Source: Hyphomicrobiales bacterium (GTDB taxonomy: Bacteria; Pseudomonadota; Alphaproteobacteria; Rhizobiales; Xanthobacteraceae). From it: a stretch of 42,365 bases of DNA. The stretch lies in the NCBI GenBank assembly GCA_009377755.1, contig WHTM01000041.1, positions 1 through 42,365 on the forward strand, given 5' to 3'. Made by a program: the position numbers and the translations under genes. Shown one piece after another: positions 10,699 to 18,375 of this stretch. Every line of letters begins with the position of its first letter. Position 1 is the first letter of the stretch. The notes under the pieces are model-generated. The model had not been told where the DNA came from, ran no database searches, and was given only the letters and a program-made list of their open reading frames with translations.

Positions 10699-11871
10699 TT
10701 GAGCGTGGCGGCAATCGTCGTGGCAGCGGGACGTGGAATACGGGCCGGGGGCGCCACGCCGAAGCAATATCGGACAGTGGCGGGCGACCCGGTGATCCGC
10801 GCGAGCCTTGCGCTGTTTGCGGCTCATGCCGAGGTGAATCTGGTCCAGCCTGTCATCCATCGCGATGACCGCTCTCTCTTTAGCGCCGCGTGCGCCGGGC
10901 TCGAACTGTTGCCGCCGGCAAATGGCGGCGCGACCCGGCAAGCATCGGTGTGGGCTGGAATCGAGGCGCTCGCGCCGCACGCTCCGGATATCGTGCTGGT
11001 CCACGATGCCGCGCGCCCGTTCGCTTCGCCGATGCTGGTGTCGCGGGCGATCGCGGCGATGGCAGATGCGACGGCGGCGATCCCTGGGCTCGACGTCTCC
11101 GATACCATCAAGCGTGTCGATGCCGGCGGACGGGTCGCCGACACGCTCGACCGCACGTTTCTGCTGACGGTGCAGACGCCGCAGGCTTTCCAATTCGCGG
11201 CCCTGCGCGATGCGCATCTGCGAGCGCTCGCCGCCGGGCGCAACGACTTCACCGACGATGCCGCACTGATGGAATGGTGTGGTGCGGCCGTCACCGCTTT
11301 TCCAGGCGAGCAAGGCAATGTGAAGCTCACGACGCCGGACGATTTCCTGCGCGCCGAGAGCGAGCGCATGGCGCGCCTCGGCGACGTGCGCACCGGTACC
11401 GGTTACGACGTGCATGCCTTCGGCGACGGCGATCACGTCATGCTCGGCGGCGTGCGCATCCCGCATGAACGGGGCCTGTCGGGCCATTCCGATGCTGACG
11501 TCGCGCTGCATGCCGCAGTCGATGCGATCCTCGGTGCGCTTGCCGACGGCGACATCGGCAAGCATTTTCCGCCGAGCGATCCGCAGTGGCGGGGCGCGGC
11601 CTCCGACATCTTCCTGCAAGACGCGGTCGCACGCGTGCGCTCGCGCGGCGGCATCATCGCCCATCTCGATATCTCGCTGGTCTGCGAGGCGCCGCGCATC
11701 GGCCCACACCGGGACGCCATGCGGCAGCGGATCGCCGAGATCGCCGGCATCGATGTCGGCCGTGTGGCGGTGAAGGCGACGACCAGCGAGCGGCTCGGAT
11801 TCACCGGCCGCGGTGAAGGCATTGTCGCCATGGCCGCCGCGACGATCCGCCTTCCCTGGAGTCTGCCGTGA
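10699..11871 (+). CDS. ispDF: Bifunctional IspD/IspF of the MEP isoprenoid pathway
   Basis: Fusion of 2-C-methyl-D-erythritol 4-phosphate cytidylyltransferase (IspD, about 1-225) and the 2,4-cyclodiphosphate synthase (IspF, about 229-390). The IspD half shows the nucleotide loop [16 protein letters not shown] and VHDAARPF; the IspF half shows metal-binding GYDVHAF and [12 protein letters not shown] and the C-terminal [11 protein letters not shown]. Such fusions are typical of alphaproteobacteria. The start is a TTG at 10699 with GGAGGG ahead; a GTG two codons later is possible. Its stop overlaps the pncC start (GTGA). Confidence 0.97.
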   Translation: MSVAAIVVAAGRGIRAGGATPKQYRTVAGDPVIRASLALFAAHAEVNLVQPVIHRDDRSLFSAACAGLELLPPANGGATRQASVWAGIEALAPHAPDIVLVHDAARPFASPMLVSRAIAAMADATAAIPGLDVSDTIKRVDAGGRVADTLDRTFLLTVQTPQAFQFAALRDAHLRALAAGRNDFTDDAALMEWCGAAVTAFPGEQGNVKLTTPDDFLRAESERMARLGDVRTGTGYDVHAFGDGDHVMLGGVRIPHERGLSGHSDADVALHAAVDAILGALADGDIGKHFPPSDPQWRGAASDIFLQDAVARVRSRGGIIAHLDISLVCEAPRIGPHRDAMRQRIAEIAGIDVGRVAVKATTSERLGFTGRGEGIVAMAAATIRLPWSLP

Positions 11872-12377
11872 GCGATGAGGCGACCCGCAGCGCGGCTACC
11901 CGGCTGCTCGACACCTGCCGCGCGCGCGGCCTGACGGTGGCGACGGCGGAATCCTGCACCGGCGGTCTTGTCGCCGCGGCGCTAACCGAAATCGCCGGTT
12001 CCTCCGACGTGGTCGACCGAGGCTTCGTCACCTATTCGAACGCTGCCAAGATGGCGATGCTCGGTGTTCTGCCGCAAACGCTGGAGGCCAACGGCGCCGT
12101 CAGCCGCCAGACCGCCGAGGCCATGGCGCAAGGCGCGATCGAACGATCGGGCGCGAACCTCACGGTCTCCGTGACCGGCATCGCTGGTCCCGGCGGCGGA
12201 TCGGCGGACAAGCCTGTCGGGCTGGTGCATTTCGCCGCCGCGTCAAAGGACGGCCGGCTGGTGCATCGCGAGGAACGGTTCGGCGATCTCGGCCGCGCCG
12301 AGATCAGGCACCGCTCGGTGCTGGTGGCGATCGAGATGCTGCAGGAACAGGCGAGTATCCACCCCCGTAGGGCGTGA
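11868..12377 (+). CDS. pncC: CinA C-terminal family protein (NMN amidohydrolase PncC)
   Basis: Stand-alone CinA C-terminal domain, which in characterised relatives deamidates nicotinamide mononucleotide to recycle NAD. The 169 residues contain the signature TAESCTGGL (25-33), the VTYSN strand and [16 protein letters not shown]. It starts with a GTG overlapping the ispDF stop. The final residues HPRRA and the stop codon are supplied by the left arm of an inverted repeat (12365-12443) whose right arm ends the convergent gene the same way, so the natural C terminus was probably altered by the repeat. Confidence 0.92.
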   Translation: MSDEATRSAATRLLDTCRARGLTVATAESCTGGLVAAALTEIAGSSDVVDRGFVTYSNAAKMAMLGVLPQTLEANGAVSRQTAEAMAQGAIERSGANLTVSVTGIAGPGGGSADKPVGLVHFAAASKDGRLVHREERFGDLGRAEIRHRSVLVAIEMLQEQASIHPRRA

Positions 12378-12443
12378 TAGCGACGCGTATTGCGCCGCCC
12401 GCGGTGCTACGGCGGGTTCGGCTAACCCGCCCTATGCCCTACG
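12365..12443. repeat. Inverted repeat between convergent pncC and the COQ10-like gene, with terminator-like hairpin
   Basis: Outer arms cgtagggc (12366-12373) and gccctacg (12436-12443) are perfect complements. Inside is a perfect 8-bp hairpin, ggcgggtt (12411-12418) against aacccgcc (12424-12431), with a 5-nt loop. The outer arms encode the last residues (RRA) and stop codons of both flanking convergent genes. The inner hairpin could act as a bidirectional terminator, although no T-run follows. The layout resembles a mobile or dispersed intergenic palindrome. Confidence 0.65.
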
Positions 12444-12890
12444 CGCATAAACCTGATCGGCGCGCTTCTCGAACGCCGCGGAAAAACGGCGAAACGCTGT
12501 GTCGAACACCGCCCCCATCAATAGGCCAAGCGCCCGGCTGCGGAACTCATACGAAATGAAGAACTCGATCTCGCAGGAATGATCGCCGCGCGGATGAAAC
12601 TCCCAGCGGTTCATCATGTGGCTGAACGGGCCGTCGAGATACTCGACCAGGATTTGCAGGTTCGGACGGTCGAGTGTGACCCGGCTGGCAAAGCGTTCGC
12701 GCAACAGCTTGTACGCAACCGTCATCTCGGCGACGAGGATATCGACGCCCTCCGGCTCCTCCACGCGCCGGATCAAGCGCATCGAGCGGCACAGCGGCAC
12801 GAATTCCGGATAGCGCTCGACGTCGGCGACCAGCGCGAACATGTCGCCGGCGTCGTGGCGCACCTGACGTTTGGTGGAGAATTGCGGCAT
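12432..12890 (-). CDS. COQ10/RatA-family START-like lipid-binding protein
   Basis: Type II toxin-antitoxin RatA / coenzyme Q-binding COQ10 family; in alphaproteobacteria most likely a ubiquinone-binding chaperone rather than a toxin. The 152 residues show the family N terminus FSTKRQVRHDAGDMFALVADVERYPEF in pieces, DPA-like helix-grip residues, and the C-terminal FISYEFRSRALG and LMGAVFDTAFRR. The start shares one base with the stop of the frameshifted kinase upstream, and lipA lies beyond that, a lipA-coq10 order common in this group. The last three residues (RRA) and stop come from the right arm of the inverted repeat at 12365-12443. Confidence 0.88.
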   Translation of the reverse strand: MPQFSTKRQVRHDAGDMFALVADVERYPEFVPLCRSMRLIRRVEEPEGVDILVAEMTVAYKLLRERFASRVTLDRPNLQILVEYLDGPFSHMMNRWEFHPRGDHSCEIEFFISYEFRSRALGLLMGAVFDTAFRRFSAAFEKRADQVYARRA

Positions 12891-13401
12891 CAGGCCGCCG
12901 AAAGGTTGCGTAGAAAGGCGCCCGCTTCAGCATTGCTCCGCAAAATGGTGGTCCGTGACCAAGCATCGTGGTGATCGAGGGCGCTCACCATACGCGGGCA
13001 ATAGCGCTTGGGAAAACGCCAAATGTATTTGAGGAAATCCCAATCGAGCCGTTCCGGACAGCCGGCGGCCATGTCCGGCCTGACCTGGCCGTAGCTTCCG
13101 ATCACGCGGCGCATGACGCGCCAGTAGCAGACCGCGCGCGAGCTTTGCAGCCAGACGATCGTGTCCGCGCACGGGATGCGGCGGTCGAGCGTTGAGGGAT
13201 TGTTGCCATCGATGATCCATCGCGGTTGGGCAACGACAGCATCGAGACGCGCGAGATAGACCTCACGCGGGACCTGCACCCAGTTGGGCAGCCAGAACAG
13301 TTGGTCGATGTGAATCACCGGCAGCCGGGCGCGCTCCCCGAGGGCGCGGCGAACGTCGATTTTCCGGTACCGGAGCAGCCGATTACGAGCACCCGCTGCA
13401 T
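12890..13401 (-). pseudogene. Frameshifted P-loop adenylate-kinase-like protein (FlaR / DNA topology modulation family)
   Basis: The ATG at 13401 opens MQRVLVIGCSGTGKSTFA, a clear Walker A, but this frame hits a stop at 13315-13317. The rest of the family fold continues in a second frame, readable as RALGERARLPV then IHIDQLFWLPNW (GTG at 13318), through DGNNPSTLDRR, to 12890. The frames meet around 13345-13350 in ttcgccgcgccctcgggg; one missing base restores a single protein of about 170 residues. I see no slippery heptamer, so an indel or a sequencing error is likelier than programmed frameshifting. The 142-residue downstream frame alone lacks the P-loop. It lies 20 nt after lipA and runs directly into the COQ10-like gene. 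Confidence 0.75.
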
Positions 13402-13421
13402 GAACGACCGATTTCCATGAA

Positions 13422-14378
13422 TCAACGCCCCGCCAACGACCCGCGCGCCGCCTTGAGCCGCGCGAAATTCTCGCCGGCGTGATGCGACGAACGCGTCAGC
13501 GGCGAGGCCGACACCATCAGGAAGCCCTTGGCATAGGCGATCGCCTCGAACGCCTTGAACTCGTCCGGCGTGACGAACCGCACTACCGGATGATGCTTGC
13601 GCGTCGGCTGGAGATACTGGCCGATGGTGAGAAAGTCGACGTCGGCGCTGCGCAGGTCGTCCATCAGCGCCAGCACCTCGTTGCGCTCCTCGCCCAGGCC
13701 CACCATAATGCCGGACTTGGTGAACAGCGACGCATCGAGTTCCTTCACCTGCTGCAACAGCCGGATCGAATGGAAGTAGCGCGCCCCCGGCCGCACCGTG
13801 AGATAGCGCGACGGTACAGTTTCGAGATTGTGGTTGAACACGTCCGGCTTGGCGGCGACGACCAATTCGGCGGCGCCGTTCTTGCGCAGGAAATCGGGGG
13901 TGAGCACCTCAATTGTGGTCGCCGGGCAGTGTGCGCGGATGGCGCGGATCACCGCTGCGAAGTGCCCCGCCCCGCCGTCGGCGAGATCGTCGCGGTCGAC
14001 CGACGTGATGACGACGTGGGCCAGGCCGAGCTTCGCTACGGCCTCGGCCACGTGCCCAGGCTCTTTTGCGTCGAGCGGCCCGGGCAGTCCGGTCTTGACG
14101 TTGCAGAAGGCGCAGGCGCGCGTGCAGGTATCCCCCATGATCATGAAGGTGGCGTGCTTCTTCTCCCAACACTCGCCGATATTCGGGCAGCCGGCCTCCT
14201 CGCACACCGTATGCAGGCCGTTGGCGCGCATGATGTCGCGCGTGGCGGCATAGCCGGGCGAGACCGGCGCCTTGACGCGGATCCAGTCCGGCTTGCGCAA
14301 CACTTCGGAATCGGCGCGGTGCGCCTTCTCCGGGTGGCGCGGCCGGCCCGCGCGGGCAGTGTCGAGAACGACGACCAT
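13422..14378 (-). CDS. lipA: Lipoyl synthase LipA
   Basis: Radical SAM enzyme inserting two sulfurs into octanoyl groups on lipoyl domains. The 318 residues carry both iron-sulfur motifs: the auxiliary cluster C59, C64, C70 ([12 protein letters not shown]) and the radical SAM CxxxCxxC at C85, C89, C92 (CTRACAFC), plus the C-terminal RSSHHAGE with the serine ligand of the auxiliary cluster. It sits just downstream of the pyruvate dehydrogenase genes, whose PdhB and PdhC lipoyl domains are its substrates. Confidence 0.98.
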   Translation of the reverse strand: MVVVLDTARAGRPRHPEKAHRADSEVLRKPDWIRVKAPVSPGYAATRDIMRANGLHTVCEEAGCPNIGECWEKKHATFMIMGDTCTRACAFCNVKTGLPGPLDAKEPGHVAEAVAKLGLAHVVITSVDRDDLADGGAGHFAAVIRAIRAHCPATTIEVLTPDFLRKNGAAELVVAAKPDVFNHNLETVPSRYLTVRPGARYFHSIRLLQQVKELDASLFTKSGIMVGLGEERNEVLALMDDLRSADVDFLTIGQYLQPTRKHHPVVRFVTPDEFKAFEAIAYAKGFLMVSASPLTRSSHHAGENFARLKAARGSLAGR

Positions 14379-14460
14379 GTGGGTTTGCGCCGAATAAGCT
14401 GTCCTGCCGGTTAGGTATGCCGATATTCGCCTGCCGGCAACTGCCGGCGGGCCAGTGGGC

Positions 14461-14660
14461 CTACCCTTTCACGCCAATCCGGGATTTCGACCAACAGCAG
14501 ATAGCCGTTGACCAACAGCACGCCGCCGGTCGGGCGCGCCATGGCGCCGCCGATGAAAGGCGAGCCACCAATTTCCGCGACGATCGACACCGAGAATCAG
14601 CACGATGGCGATTTGCAGCAGCGCCTCGGCATAGCCGAAATACGGTCTGCTTGAGTGCGA
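14461..14660 (-). pseudogene. Degenerate remnant of a DUF4337-like membrane protein
   Basis: In this 324-bp gap (14379-14702) no intact gene exists, but two minus-strand frames read like parts of one protein: YFGYAEALLQIAIVL (about 14600-14652), then after a shift SVSIVAEIGG and a hydrophobic GGVLLVNGYLLLVEIP stretch (about 14475-14590). This resembles the C-terminal membrane part of DUF4337-type proteins. The N-terminal part is not recognisable. Family assignment is from memory of the pattern and is tentative; that it is decayed coding sequence is better supported than its name. Confidence 0.45.
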
Positions 14661-14702
14661 GGCCGCGCCTGGCCGAGTGTGCCAATTTGGTTTGGCGTGT
14701 GC

Positions 14703-14945
14703 TCAAGCGTGGCGGATCGCCCGCCACAGGAACAGGAATAGCACCGCCCCGATCGTCGCGGTGATCAGTTCACCCCAGAAGTCAGGCACGACCGTGATGC
14801 CGATCTTGCGAAACAAAAATCCACCCAACAGCGAACCAATGAGGCCAATGACTAGGTTGCGGATCAGTCCGCCGGGGGCACCGGTGATCCGGGATGCCAG
14901 CCAACCGGCAATCAGGCCGATCAATATCCAGACAAGAACTCCCAT
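14703..14945 (-). CDS. GlsB/YeaQ/YmgE family membrane protein
   Basis: Small stress-associated inner-membrane protein of the former transglycosylase-associated family; no enzymatic activity is established. The 80 residues form three hydrophobic helices (about 4-20, 28-45, 57-76) with the glycine-rich family pattern GLIAGWLASRITG and IGLIGSLLGGFL. It starts 3 nt after the MetE-like gene, so it is probably in the same transcript. Confidence 0.9.
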   Translation of the reverse strand: MGVLVWILIGLIAGWLASRITGAPGGLIRNLVIGLIGSLLGGFLFRKIGITVVPDFWGELITATIGAVLFLFLWRAIRHA

Positions 14946-14948
14946 CGC

Positions 14949-16067
14949 CTACCTACCCCATACCTGGTCCGCAACCTCGACCATGCGGGCTAGCTTACGC
15001 TCGACCGTATCAAGCGCAAACTTACCGGTCCCGACATTGCTGGAAAATCCGCATTGCGGGCAGAGACAAAGCTGATCGAGCTCGATCGAGCGGCTCGCCT
15101 CATCGATCCGCCGCTTCAGCGAATCCGCGGATTCCGCCTCGGGGTGCTTGGTGCTAATGATGCCGATCGCAGCGCGCTTGCCTTTGGGCAGGAAGCGCAG
15201 CGCGTCGAAGTCGCCCGCGCGCGGGGTGTCGTACTCGAGAAAATAGCCGTCGATCTCAAGGCGATTGAACAGACGCTCGGCGATTGCGTCATAGCCGCCG
15301 TCCGCCATGCCGTGGCCCTGGTTGCCGCGGCACATGTGCAGGCAGACCGTCATGTCCGCCGGACGGTCACAGATCGCGGCGTTGATCACGTCGATATAGG
15401 CGTCGATCACCTTGTCCGGATCTTCGCCGCGCGAGCGCACGATTTCCTTATTGTTGGGATCGCAGATGACCGTGAGCGGCACCTCGTCCATCTGCAGGTA
15501 CTTACAGCCGCGCGCAGCGAGATCGGCGATTTCCTCACGATAAGCGCGGGCGACGTCGTCGAAGAATCGGTCGAGATCGGGATAGACCTTCGGATCGATC
15601 GCCGTCTTGCCACGAAAGAAATGCGTGACCGAAGGCGTCGGCAGATTGGCCTTGGGCACGCCCTTGGTCATGCCCTTGAGCATCTCGAAATGGTCGGCAG
15701 TCATCGGCTCACGACGGTTGACCTTGCCGATGACGCTCGGCACCGGCCCGGCCTTGCGCGTCGTGCCGTCGAATAGCCGGAAGGTGAAGTCAGCCTCGTA
15801 GCGTTCGATGCTGAAGCCGTGAAAATGCTCGAACGGTGCGTCGCGCCAGCTCGTGCGGCGGAATTCCCCGTCGGTCACGGCGCCAACGCCGACGCGCTCC
15901 TGCATCGCCACCACTTCGGCAATCGCCGTGTCCTCCGCGCGCCGCAGATCGGCGAGCGCGATCTTGCCGGCCGCATAATCGTTGCGCGCCTGGATCAGCG
16001 TTTGCGGCCGCGGAAAGCTGCCGACATGCTCGGCACGGAACGGCCGCTGGTTGCCCGATGAAACCAC
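14949..16067 (-). CDS. Cobalamin-independent methionine synthase-like protein (MetE C-terminal family)
   Basis: A 372-residue protein of the short MetE-like family (YxjG/YxjH type), lacking the N-terminal half of true MetE, so the methyl donor is uncertain. It has the zinc-site pattern: His and Cys in VCLHMCRGNQGHG, Glu in YFLEYDTPRAGDF, and Cys in LCLCPQCGFSS. The N terminus AEHVGSFPRP is typical. The start is a GTG at 16067 preceded by AGGGAGGACA. It lies about 50 bp after lpdA on the same strand; a small GC-rich hairpin at 16085-16099 lies between. Confidence 0.88.
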   Translation of the reverse strand: MVSSGNQRPFRAEHVGSFPRPQTLIQARNDYAAGKIALADLRRAEDTAIAEVVAMQERVGVGAVTDGEFRRTSWRDAPFEHFHGFSIERYEADFTFRLFDGTTRKAGPVPSVIGKVNRREPMTADHFEMLKGMTKGVPKANLPTPSVTHFFRGKTAIDPKVYPDLDRFFDDVARAYREEIADLAARGCKYLQMDEVPLTVICDPNNKEIVRSRGEDPDKVIDAYIDVINAAICDRPADMTVCLHMCRGNQGHGMADGGYDAIAERLFNRLEIDGYFLEYDTPRAGDFDALRFLPKGKRAAIGIISTKHPEAESADSLKRRIDEASRSIELDQLCLCPQCGFSSNVGTGKFALDTVERKLARMVEVADQVWGR

Positions 16068-16119
16068 GATTGTCCTCCCTTTGAGCCGGCGTCGCCGGCG
16101 TTGTCTTCGGCGCAGACGA

Positions 16120-17541
16120 TCAGACGTTCAACACCCGCCCGTACGCATCCAGCACCGCCTCCTTCATCATCTCCGATAACGTCGGATGCGGGAAGACGGT
16201 GTGCATCAACTCTTCTTCCGTGGTCTCCAGGTTCATGGCAATGACATAGCCCTGGATCAGCTCGGTCACCTCGGCGCCGACCATGTGCGCACCGAGCAAC
16301 TGACCGCTCGCCTTGTCGAAGATCACCTTCACAAAACCCTGGTCCTCGCCGAGCGCGATCGCCTTGCCGTTACCGGCAAACGGGAAGCGGCCGACGCGAA
16401 CCTCCTTCTTCTGCTCCTTCGTCGCCGCCTCGGTAAGACCGACGGATGCGATCTGCGGCGTGCAGTACGTGCACCCGGGGATCATGCGCTTGTCCATCGG
16501 ATGCGGATGCAGCCCTTTGATCGCCTCGACGCAGATGACACCCTCGTGCTCGGCCTTGTGCGCCAGCATCGGCGGACCGGCGACGTCGCCGATGGCGTAG
16601 ATGCCGGGCACACTGGTCTTGCAGAAGCCGTCGATGACGATCGTGCCGCGGTCGGTCTTCACGCCGAGCTTCTCGAGCCCAAGGTTCTCGATGTTACCGA
16701 CGACGCCGACGGCGGAGATGACACGCTCGACCTCCAGCGCTTGCGCTTTGCCCTTGCCGTCGTCGATGGTGGCGATAACGCTGTCGGCCTTCTTATCGAG
16801 CTTGGTCACCTTGGCGCCGGTGTGGATTTTGATGCCTTGCCGCTCGAATGCCTTGCGTGCGAAGGCGGCGACCTCGGCATCCTCGACCGGAAGGATCTGC
16901 GGCAGCACCTCGACCACCGTCACATCCGCGCCGAGCGTGCGATAGAACGAAGCGAACTCGATGCCGATCGCACCAGAGCCGATCACCAGCAACGATTTCG
17001 GCATGCGGTCCGGGGCCATCGCCTCGAAATAGGTCCAGACCAGCTTGCCGTCGCCTTCAAGTCCCGGCAGGGCCCGCGGACGGGCGCCGGTGGCGATGAT
17101 GATGTGCTTGGCCTGATAGACGCCCGGCCCGAGCGTACCCTTCGGCGCCTCGGCCTTGGACGGCTTCACCGTGACTTTGCCGGGGGCATCGATCGCGGCC
17201 TCGCCCCAGATCACGCTGACCTTGTTCTTCTTCATTAGGAAGCCGACGCCGTCGTTGAGGCGCTTGGAAACCTTGCGTGAGCGCTCCACCACGGCCTTGG
17301 GATCGAACGCGACGTTCTGCGCCGACAGCCCGTAGTCCTTGGCGTGCTGCAGCATATGGAAGACTTCCGCAGTGCGCAGCAGCGCCTTGGTCGGGATGCA
17401 GCCCCAGTTAAGGCAGATGCCGCCGAGATAGTCGCGTTCGACGATCGCTGTCTTGAAGCCGAGCTGCGCCGCGCGGATGGCGGTCACGTAGCCTCCGGGT
17501 CCCGAGCCGATGATGATGATGTCGAAATTCGTGTCAGCCAT
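16120..17541 (-). CDS. lpdA: Dihydrolipoyl dehydrogenase (E3)
   Basis: FAD enzyme re-oxidising dihydrolipoamide of the pyruvate dehydrogenase complex. In 473 residues it shows the FAD GSGPGGY (12-18), the redox disulfide C43/C48 in GGICLNWGCIPTK, the NAD-binding GSGAIGIEF, the ATGARPR strand, YAIGDVAG, and the C-terminal catalytic His-Glu region HPTLSEMMKEAV. It belongs to the pdh cluster but is separated from pdhC by a plus-strand gene, so it must have its own promoter in the 126-bp spacer at 17542-17667. Confidence 0.98.
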   Translation of the reverse strand: MADTNFDIIIIGSGPGGYVTAIRAAQLGFKTAIVERDYLGGICLNWGCIPTKALLRTAEVFHMLQHAKDYGLSAQNVAFDPKAVVERSRKVSKRLNDGVGFLMKKNKVSVIWGEAAIDAPGKVTVKPSKAEAPKGTLGPGVYQAKHIIIATGARPRALPGLEGDGKLVWTYFEAMAPDRMPKSLLVIGSGAIGIEFASFYRTLGADVTVVEVLPQILPVEDAEVAAFARKAFERQGIKIHTGAKVTKLDKKADSVIATIDDGKGKAQALEVERVISAVGVVGNIENLGLEKLGVKTDRGTIVIDGFCKTSVPGIYAIGDVAGPPMLAHKAEHEGVICVEAIKGLHPHPMDKRMIPGCTYCTPQIASVGLTEAATKEQKKEVRVGRFPFAGNGKAIALGEDQGFVKVIFDKASGQLLGAHMVGAEVTELIQGYVIAMNLETTEEELMHTVFPHPTLSEMMKEAVLDAYGRVLNV

Positions 17542-17667
17542 CGGTCGCCTTTCGTCTCAATCGCAGCAACAACATGGGGTACCCGCGCCGTCACGGCAAC
17601 GCCTTTGTACATCCGGCGTTTCGGTGCATGATGTGCGCCAAACACCGCAGCGACCCGTACCCAGCCA

Positions 17668-18372
17668 ATGAGCACTGATACCGTCAAGGGTCTCATATCC
17701 ATGGGCGTGCAGGGCGTCATGGACGCCGTCGGCCCCGTGTTTGAGCGAACGAGCCGCCATCGGCTGGTGCTCTCTTTCAACACCTCGAAGATGCTGGTGC
17801 AGCAGTTGCGCGGCGGCGCCGAGACGGATGTGGTCATCGGCACTCGCGAAGGTCTGGATGGCCTGGCCAGCGAGGGATTGATTGCGGCCGGCTCGAGTAT
17901 CGCGCTCGCGCATTCCATCGTCGGCATGGCCGTGCGCAAGGGAGCGCCCAAGGCGGACATCTCAACGCCGGAGGCGTTCAAGCGCGCCGTGCTGGCGGCC
18001 CGCGCGATCGGGTATTCCGAGCCCGCGGGCGGCGGCGCCAGCGGCGTCCATTTCGAGAAGCTGATTCACCAGCTTGGCATCGCCGATGCGGTTAGGCCCA
18101 AGTCCAAGCATCCCCCGGTGGGCACTCATACCGCCGACATGCTGCTCACCGGCGAGGTGGATCTCGCCGTGCAGCAGATCGCCGAACTCATCTACGTGCA
18201 GGGGATCGAACTCGTTGGCCCGTTTCCGGCCGAGCTTCAGCTCGTGACGACCTTTGCGGGCGGTGTCCACGCGAAGGCCCGCGACCCGGACGCCACGAAA
18301 GCGCTGCTCGCGTTCCTGCGCACCCCGCTCGCGGCCGAGGCCTTTCGGGCACAAGGGCTGGAGCCAGCGTAA
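17668..18372 (+). CDS. Molybdate-binding (ModA)-like periplasmic-fold protein without signal peptide
   Basis: The 234 residues look like a type 2 solute-binding fold of the ModA/extracellular domain 1 class: LVLSFNTSKMLVQQL near the N terminus, TDVVIGTREGLDGLASEG, AVRKGAPKADISTPEAFKRAVLAARAIGY and a C-terminal AFLRTPLAAEAFRAQGLEP. No signal peptide is visible; the N terminus MSTDTVKGLISMGVQ is not secretory, so it is probably cytosolic, and the ligand is unknown. No ABC permease or ATPase gene is adjacent. It lies between lpdA and pdhC on the opposite strand and ends 3 bp from the pdhC stop. No clear ribosome site precedes the ATG. Confidence 0.8.
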   Translation: MSTDTVKGLISMGVQGVMDAVGPVFERTSRHRLVLSFNTSKMLVQQLRGGAETDVVIGTREGLDGLASEGLIAAGSSIALAHSIVGMAVRKGAPKADISTPEAFKRAVLAARAIGYSEPAGGGASGVHFEKLIHQLGIADAVRPKSKHPPVGTHTADMLLTGEVDLAVQQIAELIYVQGIELVGPFPAELQLVTTFAGGVHAKARDPDATKALLAFLRTPLAAEAFRAQGLEPA

Positions 18373-18375
18373 CGC

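Noticed and set aside
10663-11709. Minus-strand frame of 348 codons opposite ispDF
   Set aside because: It is a shadow of ispDF, with composition typical of antisense GC-rich frames; IspDF is certain.
12432-12890. RatA toxin of a toxin-antitoxin pair
   Set aside because: No antitoxin-like (RatB) gene is adjacent, and the lipA context fits the COQ10-type ubiquinone-binding role.
13345-13350. Programmed frameshift in the P-loop kinase
   Set aside because: There is no slippery heptamer or downstream pseudoknot-like structure evident; a simple one-base indel explains it better.
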